This document shows, piece after piece, positions 6,062-9,604 of a DNA stretch of 9,604 nt. The translations under genes and the position numbers were made by a program. This DNA comes from an uncultured Elusimicrobium sp. (GTDB lineage Bacteria; Elusimicrobiota; Elusimicrobia; Elusimicrobiales; Elusimicrobiaceae). The stretch covers positions 1 through 9,604 of the forward strand of contig CALAFB010000016.1 of assembly GCA_937891135.1 (NCBI GenBank), read 5' to 3'. Position 1 is the stretch's first letter; every line of letters begins with the position of its first letter. The notes under the pieces were generated by a model, which did no database searches, was not told where the DNA came from, and worked only from the letters and a program-made list of their open reading frames with translations.

Positions 6062-6290
6062 CCATTTATTGTATAATAGAAATAGATTTACAAAGGAGGA
6101 TGTTGTTCGCGCACAAACGCGCATATAGAGATAATTTTATTTTTGTTTTTAGAAAATATGCCTGGGGCATATATTTGACACAAATTGTGTGTTTACTGAG
6201 ATCTAAAAACAGCACGTTATTAGGTACACAAGGGCGGCCACCCGCGTGTACCGAATGTTTGTCGCTTTATACAAGTGGCAAACTACGGCT
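6062..6290 (+). other. Gene-free leader region with a chain of hairpins
   Basis: No convincing gene lies here. A TATAAT (6072-6077) has no good -35. A GGAGG at 6095-6099 abuts an ATG at 6100 with no spacing, and the 71-residue frame that follows looks random. Perfect or near-perfect hairpins occur one after another: GCGC/GCGC (6109-6122), ATATGCC/GGCATAT with a 3-base loop (6156-6172), ACACAA/TTGTGT (6178-6190), and GGTACAC/GTGTACC (6223-6252) with inner GGG/CCC. The density suggests selection on RNA or DNA structure. Confidence 0.45.
6223..6252 (+). repeat. Strong hairpin ahead of the pilin gene
   Basis: GGTACAC (6223-6229) pairs with GTGTACC (6246-6252). Inside it GGG (6232-6234) pairs with CCC (6241-6243) around CGGCCA. 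No T-run follows, so it is not a terminator. GCCAC (6237-6241) could pair instead with GTGGC (6275-6279). Confidence 0.55.
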
Positions 6291-6374
6291 GTTATATAAG
6301 GGCTCATCTCAGTAGGCCTTGTTATGGTAGCCGTTTTTAATGTGCCATAATAAAGCCCGGTTCTTATAACGGAG
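6291..6374 (+). promoter_or_regulatory. Nested leader fold reaching the pilin ribosome site
   Basis: Three nested pairings enclose the sequence before the pilin start. GTTAT-at-AAG (6291-6300) pairs with CTTATAAC (6363-6370), GGGCT (6300-6304) with AGCCC (6354-6358; G6300 can serve only one of the two), and TTATGG (6322-6327) with CCATAA (6345-6350). The ribosome site GGAG (6371-6374) begins on the base after the outer stem, so folding could affect pilin translation. Confidence 0.45.
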
Positions 6375-6379
6375 TTATT

Positions 6380-6895
6380 ATGAAAAGAGGTTTTACTCTC
6401 ATAGAGTTATTGGTAGTTGTACTGATTATCGGTATTTTGGCAGCCGTAGCGTTGCCGCAATACCAAAAAGCGGTGGAAAAATCCCGCGCGACAGAGGCCG
6501 TTACTATCCTTACATATATGCACAATCAAGGAGTACTATGTGAATTGGAAAAAGGAAAGGATGCCTGCCAAGCTAAATCAAATGCGGAAATTGGTATTGA
6601 ATTAGGTAGTGGGTTTACGTGCACGGATAATCCACATGATTGGGATGGTGAACTTTGCTGTAATGAACATTGGTGCTTTTGGAATAATGGTGTATCGGCT
6701 GGAGATTATTGTACTGATGATTCTCCCAGAATGCCGGTTGCTGCGCGTGTAAACGGAATGCCGGAGGATATAGGAAATTACGAAACATTATATAAAATTC
6801 AATTTGATGATTGCGACGAAAGTCCTTATCCCGGTCAAATTGTTTGTTATGGGGACAAGTGTAATATTTTCCACGGGGACGGTAAACCTATCTAA
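6380..6895 (+). CDS. Type IV pilin-like protein, cysteine-rich
   Basis: This 171-residue protein has a classic type IV prepilin leader. MKRG is followed by FTLIELLVVVLIIGILAAVA, so prepilin peptidase would cut after Gly4 and methylate the new Phe; Glu at mature position 5 is present. The hydrophobic helix continues into PQYQKAVEKSRATEA, the usual assembly helix. The rest is a globular domain with ten cysteines (54, 63, 81, 93, 94, 99, 111, 145, 156, 161) and several acidic residues, pointing to a disulfide-stabilised extracellular pilin or pseudopilin head. Elusimicrobium genomes carry many such single pilin-like genes, which supports the host assignment (from memory). The start has GGAG five bases upstream. 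No pilus assembly genes are adjacent. It ends before a strong bidirectional terminator. Substrate or partner is unknown. Confidence 0.9.
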   Translation: MKRGFTLIELLVVVLIIGILAAVALPQYQKAVEKSRATEAVTILTYMHNQGVLCELEKGKDACQAKSNAEIGIELGSGFTCTDNPHDWDGELCCNEHWCFWNNGVSAGDYCTDDSPRMPVAARVNGMPEDIGNYETLYKIQFDDCDESPYPGQIVCYGDKCNIFHGDGKPI

Positions 6896-6922
6896 AAGAA
6901 TCTGCAGCATAAAATTGCACAC

Positions 6923-6961
6923 AAAAATCCCCGCCGGGCTTACGCTGGGCGGGGATTTTTT
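6923..6961. terminator. Bidirectional Rho-independent terminator
   Basis: AAAAATCCCCGCC (6923-6935) is perfectly complementary to GGCGGGGATTTTT (6948-6960) around a 12-base loop, with T-runs in both directions. It separates the convergent pilin gene and the histone-like gene and would end both transcripts. Confidence 0.92.
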
Positions 6962-6975
6962 ACGTCGGTACTAAA

Positions 6976-7221
6976 TTATTTCTTTTTTGCTACTTTTTTG
7001 GCAGCCGGTTTTTTGGCGGCTACTTTTTTTACAGCTTTTTTTGCTACTTTTTTTACAGCGGCTTTTTTTACGGCCACTTTTTTAGCACAGGCTTTTTTGG
7101 CGCAAGCTTTTTTAGCACACGCTTTTTTAGCCGGTTTTTTTACAGCAGCTTTTTTTACGGCTACTTTTTTGGCAGCCGTTTTTTTAGCGGCTACTTTTTT
7201 CACGGTTTTTTTAACAGCCAT
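6976..7221 (-). CDS. Lysine-repeat histone H1-like DNA-binding protein
   Basis: This 81-residue protein consists almost entirely of Lys, Ala and Val with a few Thr and Pro, in 4-5 residue units each ending in KK (MAVKKTVKKVAAKKTAAKK at the start). I count 35 lysines and no acidic or aromatic residues. It resembles the lysine-rich tails of bacterial histone H1-like proteins (Hc1/Hc2 type), which bind and compact DNA without sequence specificity. An unusual feature is three tandem ACAKK units with cysteines at 35, 40 and 45. ATG 7221 has AGGAG seven bases upstream and an extended -10 promoter further upstream. The lysine codons create many A6 tracts in the mRNA, where polymerase or ribosome slippage is possible. 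A nucleoid role is inferred from composition only. Confidence 0.87.
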   Translation of the reverse strand: MAVKKTVKKVAAKKTAAKKVAVKKAAVKKPAKKACAKKACAKKACAKKVAVKKAAVKKVAKKAVKKVAAKKPAAKKVAKKK

Positions 7222-7260
7222 TTTTCATCTCCTAAGACAACTAGTTTTAACCTCATAAAA

Positions 7261-7289
7261 ATAATAGCACAAAAATTTTTAAAATGCAA
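7261..7289 (-). promoter_or_regulatory. Extended -10 promoter of the histone-like gene
   Basis: On the minus strand, TTGCAT (7289-7284), a 17-base spacer ending in TGC, then TATTAT (7266-7261). The TGC directly before the -10 makes an extended -10 element, which can make up for the weak -35. It lies about 40 bases upstream of the start codon. Confidence 0.6.
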
Positions 7290-7466
7290 TACTTTTTACG
7301 TCAAGGATTATTTTTTGCAAAAAAATCAAGTCTGTTTTTTAGTTTGTTTTATCTATGTTTTTTATCATTTCTCAGACGGTAAAAATAATTTTTAGGTAAC
7401 CTGTTTTTACACTTGACAATCTGTAAAAAATTTTTTGGATTTTTTTATTTTTTTGTGTGTAATTTT
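7290..7466. other. A/T-rich intergenic stretch without a gene
   Basis: I see no gene here. Apart from the histone-like promoter to its left, there are poly-T runs, a weak GTAAAAA/TTTTTAC pairing (7379-7410) and a TTGACA (7413-7418) with no matching -10 and no downstream plus-strand gene. Confidence 0.5.
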
Positions 7467-8087
7467 TTATTTTTTTAATAATTTTAACAAATATTCTGCT
7501 GTTTTTACTTTGGAAATTTTGGCTGGTTTTAACTGCGTAGCGCGTTTAAAAAGTTGCATAAATTTTTCCAACTGTTCGGCACGGCCGCGTTTGAGTTCCA
7601 CTTCAATTTCTTTCATTTTAAACTGCCGCCCCAACACCGCAATCGTTACATTATCTAACGCCATTTCCAGTACTGCTCCGTCATAATTAAACACAAAAAT
7701 GGTACGTTTATTGGTAATAGAAAATTGAGGTACCAGATCCGTTAGGTCCATTTCCCCCCATCGTTTCTGCCCCGCAAGCTGCTGTAACGCTTGGGATAAA
7801 TTTTTCACTTGCGGCAAAGGTATGGTTTCTTCGTGCCGCACCGCCCGGCCGTTTATCACCTGGGTGCGGGTTTTAAAAGTGGCTTCCCACTTCCCGTCGG
7901 TATTACGGACACACAAAGCAATTTTGCGGGCAGCTAAATCACGCGAAGTATGGTCCAAATAGGTATCTGTAATGTGCAACTTGCGGGAAATAATTTGCGG
8001 ATATAATACCCGTAAAAAGTGGACCGCACGATGAAATGCACGCGGCGTATTAGCATCCAGTTTACATTCTATTTCTACGTTCTTCAT
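7467..8087 (-). CDS. CYTH-domain protein (triphosphate phosphohydrolase/cyclase-like)
   Basis: This 206-residue protein begins MKNVEIECKL, carrying the ExExK signature (Glu5, Glu7, Lys9) of the CYTH superfamily. That superfamily includes class IV adenylate cyclases, inorganic triphosphatases and thiamine triphosphatases. Other charged strands expected of the triphosphate tunnel are present: ITDTYLDH near residue 39, KIALCVRN, KWEATFKTR, RHEETIPL, and near the C-terminus FKMKEIEVELKRG. The length fits a stand-alone CYTH protein with no C-terminal CHAD domain. The substrate cannot be set from sequence; inorganic triphosphate or a similar polyphosphate is the cautious guess. It is probably cytoplasmic and dependent on Mg or Mn. 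The start at 8087 lacks a clear ribosome site. The 43-base gap to the divergent thioesterase gene must hold both promoters. It ends in A/T-rich DNA with no clear terminator. Confidence 0.85.
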   Translation of the reverse strand: MKNVEIECKLDANTPRAFHRAVHFLRVLYPQIISRKLHITDTYLDHTSRDLAARKIALCVRNTDGKWEATFKTRTQVINGRAVRHEETIPLPQVKNLSQALQQLAGQKRWGEMDLTDLVPQFSITNKRTIFVFNYDGAVLEMALDNVTIAVLGRQFKMKEIEVELKRGRAEQLEKFMQLFKRATQLKPAKISKVKTAEYLLKLLKK

Positions 8088-8108
8088 AAATCTAGTGTAG
8101 CAAAAAAG

Positions 8109-8115
8109 TATAATA
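8109..8115. promoter_or_regulatory. Overlapping divergent -10 elements
   Basis: TATAAT (8109-8114) on the plus strand overlaps TATTAT on the minus strand (8115-8110), in the 43-base gap between the divergent CYTH and thioesterase genes. Neither has a good -35. The plus-strand transcript would begin about 11 bases before the thioesterase ATG, a very short leader that just contains its AGGAG (8121-8125). Confidence 0.35.
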
Positions 8116-8131
8116 GAGTTAGGAGATTTTT

Positions 8132-8677
8132 ATGAAAAAACTAAAACAACCCACCTCTTTAAATTGTTTCGCCTGCGGCAAGAAAAACCCATTTGGGCTT
8201 AAATTAGAATGGTTTAACGATTACGATAACAAGCAAGTAGAAACCCATTTTGAATTAGACGATAATTATTGTTCGTATCCTGGCACCGTACACGGCGGAA
8301 TTATTGCCACCATTTTGGATGAAACTTCCGGCCGAGCCATTTTATTAGGAAATGAATTTGACCGCCTAATGGTTACGCTTAAAATGGAAGTAGTATACAA
8401 ACAAAATACCCCCACTCATACACCGTTGCGGGCGGTAGGGCGCATTTTGCGCGACGGCGGCTCTCGCGCGCAAGTGGAAGGAGAAATTTTACTACCAGAC
8501 GGCACCGTAAGTGCCAAATGTACGAGTATTTTATTTAAAATTCCCGAGGCGGTAAAAGCCAAGTGGGGCCCGGAAGCCGACGAATGGGAACGCACTTCCC
8601 CCACCGCTGCCGAAGTAGCCGTCTGCGGATGCACGTGTGAAGGATGTGCCGTCTCAAAAGAAGATCGCAAAAAATAA
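8132..8677 (+). CDS. HotDog-fold thioesterase, PaaI-like
   Basis: This 181-residue protein is a HotDog-fold acyl-CoA thioesterase-like enzyme. NCFACGKKNPFGLKLEWF (residues 11-28) is the N-terminal pattern of one PaaI-like branch. YPGTVHGGIIATILDETSGRA (49-69) contains the HGG turn (54-56) and the DE pair (63-64) where the catalytic acid of this family lies. The domain ends around residue 138. It would hydrolyse a CoA or carrier-bound thioester in the cytoplasm; the substrate is unknown. The last 40 residues carry an extra cysteine cluster, CGCTCEGC (165-172), which with CFAC (12-15) might bind metal. The start at 8132 has AGGAG six bases upstream. It is divergent from the CYTH gene and followed by the tRNA promoter, so it is a single-gene unit. 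Confidence 0.87.
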   Translation: MKKLKQPTSLNCFACGKKNPFGLKLEWFNDYDNKQVETHFELDDNYCSYPGTVHGGIIATILDETSGRAILLGNEFDRLMVTLKMEVVYKQNTPTHTPLRAVGRILRDGGSRAQVEGEILLPDGTVSAKCTSILFKIPEAVKAKWGPEADEWERTSPTAAEVAVCGCTCEGCAVSKEDRKK

Positions 8678-8679
8678 AG

Positions 8680-8708
8680 TTGAGTATACTGCTTAATTTT
8701 GTTATAAT
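8680..8708 (+). promoter_or_regulatory. Promoter of tRNA-Val
   Basis: TTGAGT (8680-8685), a 17-base spacer and a perfect TATAAT (8703-8708). Transcription would start near 8715, about 16 bases before the mature tRNA. The -35 lies right after the thioesterase stop codon. Confidence 0.8.
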
Positions 8709-8730
8709 ATAGAGGCAGTATGAATTTGAC

Positions 8731-8803
8731 GGATCGGTAGCTTAGTTGGTAGAGCGTCCGCCTTACACGCGGAAGGTCACAGGTTCAAGTCCTGTCCGGT
8801 CCA
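8731..8803 (+). tRNA. tRNA-Val (anticodon TAC)
   Basis: All four arms fold. Acceptor GGATCGG (8731-8737) pairs with CCGGTCC (8796-8802) with one T-G pair. The D arm is GCTT-AGTTGGTA-GAGC. The anticodon arm is TCCGC-CTTACAC-GCGGA with anticodon TAC, reading valine GTA. The T arm is ACAGG-TTCAAGT-CCTGT. The discriminator is A8803. Total length is 73 bases; the CCA end is not encoded. It has its own promoter and terminator. Confidence 0.97.
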
Positions 8804-8812
8804 AATTGATTT

Positions 8813-8840
8813 TCCCCGTCGATAGAACGGGGATTTTTTT
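8813..8840 (+). terminator. Rho-independent terminator of tRNA-Val
   Basis: CCCCGT (8814-8819) pairs with ACGGGG (8827-8832), extended by T8813-A8833, with a 7-base loop and seven T at 8834-8840. It lies ten bases after the tRNA. Confidence 0.9.
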
Positions 8841-9001
8841 GTATTTAGTTGTATCTTTTTCCGACGAGGAAAGTTTTAACTTTCTATCCTTCCCCGTCTT
8901 AGAGTGCTTTATCTCTTGGCAAAGATATGGATAATTGAGGGCTAGTTCTCTGACGGCAAAAATTTCAAGATCCACTTTTGGGGATTTACTTAAATTATCC
9001 A
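8841..9001. other. Gene-free spacer between tRNA-Val and its partial copy
   Basis: No gene is supported in this stretch. It holds a short hairpin GAAAGTT-TT-AACTTTC (about 8870-8885) and a 9-bp inverted repeat TGGATAATT (8928-8936) with AATTATCCA (8993-9001). The right arm of that repeat directly abuts the duplicated tRNA fragment. Confidence 0.5.
8928..9001. repeat. 9-bp inverted repeat abutting the tRNA fragment
   Basis: TGGATAATT (8928-8936) and AATTATCCA (8993-9001) are perfect complements 56 bases apart. The second arm ends one base before the duplicated tRNA segment begins at 9002. Confidence 0.5.
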
Positions 9002-9030
9002 GAAGGTCACAGGTTCAAGTCCTGCGCGGT
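9002..9030 (+). repeat. Partial copy of tRNA-Val 3' end, attachment-site-like
   Basis: Positions 9002-9024 are identical over 23 bases to tRNA-Val 8772-8794 (from the end of the anticodon arm through the T arm). The next six bases differ at two positions (CGCGGT against TCCGGT), giving 27 of 29 matches. No 5' tRNA half precedes it, so it is not a second tRNA. Duplication of a tRNA 3' segment is the usual footprint of integrase-mediated insertion at a tRNA gene; a decayed tandem tRNA is the alternative. Confidence 0.7.
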
Positions 9031-9041
9031 ATTAAACTATT

Positions 9042-9604
9042 TTAATAGGTAATCTTAAAATAATCTAGCACCGCTTTCATTTGGTCTTGCGCTGATAAAC
9101 AAGTATCGGTTAAGCGTTCATGGTTGCGTGGCCATTCGTTAAGACCTTTATAATAGAACATCTTTATCTTGTCCGTAATGATAAACGGAACGATATTATT
9201 ACGCAAACACTCCTTAAACAGTATCAGCCGCCCGATACGTCCATTCCCGTCTTGAAATGGGTGAATGGCTTCAAACTGGTAATGGAAATCTAACAATTCC
9301 TCAAAAGTGTGTTTGTTTTTGCGGTTATACTTGGCTAGCAAGGTTTTCATTTTAGCCGCTACTTGTTCCGGACTAGTAGTGGCGTGTCCCCCTACTTCAT
9401 TAGGTTTGCGTTTATAATCCCCCACCGCAAACCAGGCCTTGCGGCTATCCGACGTCCCGTTTTTAAGCACACCGTGTAATTCTTTTATAAAGCGCTCACT
9501 GGGTTTATAATTGGCATTTTCAATAATCATATCAATGCACTTAAAGTGATTAGCGGTTTCTACTATGTCATCCACTTTTACGGTATTATCTTCCACACCA
9601 ATCG
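9042..9604 (-). CDS. Fic-domain protein, N-terminus beyond the window
   Basis: The frame ends at TAA (9044-9042) and stays open to the right window edge, so the protein is 5'-partial; a GTG at 9596 (184 residues) is possible but not preferred. The full Fic core HPFQDGNGRIGR lies at residues 112-123 counted from that GTG, matching the HxFxDGNGRxxR consensus including the catalytic His. A flap-like segment, GDYKRKPNEVGG (59-70), precedes it. Fic enzymes transfer AMP or other groups from nucleotides to hydroxyl side chains of target proteins. An inhibitory (S/T)xxxE(G/N) helix, if N-terminal, would fall just outside the window. The gene is convergent with tRNA-Val, and its stop lies 12 bases from the tRNA fragment, a setting common for mobile or toxin-type Fic genes. 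No antitoxin-like partner is visible here. Confidence 0.9.
   Translation of the reverse strand, partial: IGVEDNTVKVDDIVETANHFKCIDMIIENANYKPSERFIKELHGVLKNGTSDSRKAWFAVGDYKRKPNEVGGHATTSPEQVAAKMKTLLAKYNRKNKHTFEELLDFHYQFEAIHPFQDGNGRIGRLILFKECLRNNIVPFIITDKIKMFYYKGLNEWPRNHERLTDTCLSAQDQMKAVLDYFKITY

Noticed and set aside
6031..6315. A plus-strand frame (94 codons, or 71 from ATG 6100 next to GGAGG)
   Set aside because: The GGAGG abuts the ATG with no spacing, the residues look random, and the region is packed with inverted repeats that better explain it as structured non-coding sequence.
6275..6335. Pieces resembling a GEMM/c-di-GMP-I riboswitch (GGCAAAC, GGCCT, GGTAGCCG in order)
   Set aside because: The essential GACGCAAAGCC-type core and the two helices that build the ligand pocket are missing; resemblance is limited to short common words.
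6976..7221. CRISPR-like or satellite DNA array
   Set aside because: The periodicity comes from AAA/AAG lysine codons in a short protein repeat; there are no constant repeats with unique spacers.
6998..7258. Phe/Ala/Thr-rich plus-strand frame opposite the histone-like gene
   Set aside because: It is the complement of the lysine repeat and has no ribosome site; the minus-strand gene has a promoter and AGGAG.
7413..7441. TTGACA as a plus-strand -35 box
   Set aside because: There is no acceptable -10 at the right distance and no plus-strand gene follows before 8132.
8763..8975. A 70-codon minus-strand frame ending LDRTGLEPVTFRV
   Set aside because: The GLEPVT-type ending is the well-known antisense translation of a tRNA T arm and anticodon arm; the frame runs through tRNA-Val and its terminator.

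Overview
The window reads as a composite metagenomic contig. From about 1640 to 9604 it looks like a gut-type bacterium, most likely an Elusimicrobiota (Elusimicrobium-like) lineage. The clues are a cysteine-rich type IV pilin-like gene with a textbook prepilin N-terminus, a very short lysine-repeat histone-like protein, good AGGAG ribosome sites and moderate base composition. This assignment is inference from family resemblance, not a search result. The first ~1.6 kb differs sharply in composition and style. Positions 1-1279 are extremely AT-rich and encode a Lys/Asn/Ile-rich low-complexity protein of eukaryote (protist-like) character. Positions ~1284-1610 encode a piece of an Ig-like-repeat surface adhesin of the kind found in gut methanogens such as Methanobrevibacter. 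These blocks are probably chimeric joins rather than one genome.

Layout. 1-1279: AT-rich foreign block. ~1284-1610: adhesin-like fragment. ~1610-1837: transition with an inverted repeat and no gene. 1838-5625 (minus strand): a compact phage head operon of the Bordetella phage BPP-1 type, in transcription order portal, Bbp19-like protein, scaffold-like protein, major capsid protein, Bbp16-like cement protein, then a strong terminator. No terminase, tail, integrase or lysis gene is visible.

5676-6895 (plus strand): a 58-residue two-helix membrane protein, then about 520 bases without a convincing gene, then a type IV pilin-like gene. The gap holds a good sigma70-type promoter (5839-5867), a candidate structured RNA ending in a terminator-like hairpin, a set of mutually exclusive pairings resembling an attenuator, a chain of hairpins, and a nested fold that places the pilin ribosome site next to a stem.

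6923-8677: a bidirectional terminator, the minus-strand histone-like gene with its own extended -10 promoter, a minus-strand CYTH-domain gene, and divergently from it a plus-strand HotDog thioesterase. 8680-9604: a well-formed promoter, tRNA-Val(TAC) and terminator, a partial second copy of the tRNA 3' end about 200 bases downstream (an attachment-site-like scar), and a minus-strand Fic-domain protein cut by the window edge.

The most interesting points are the isolated head cassette with intact reading frames, the structured non-coding region before the pilin gene, and the duplicated tRNA 3' end beside the Fic gene.
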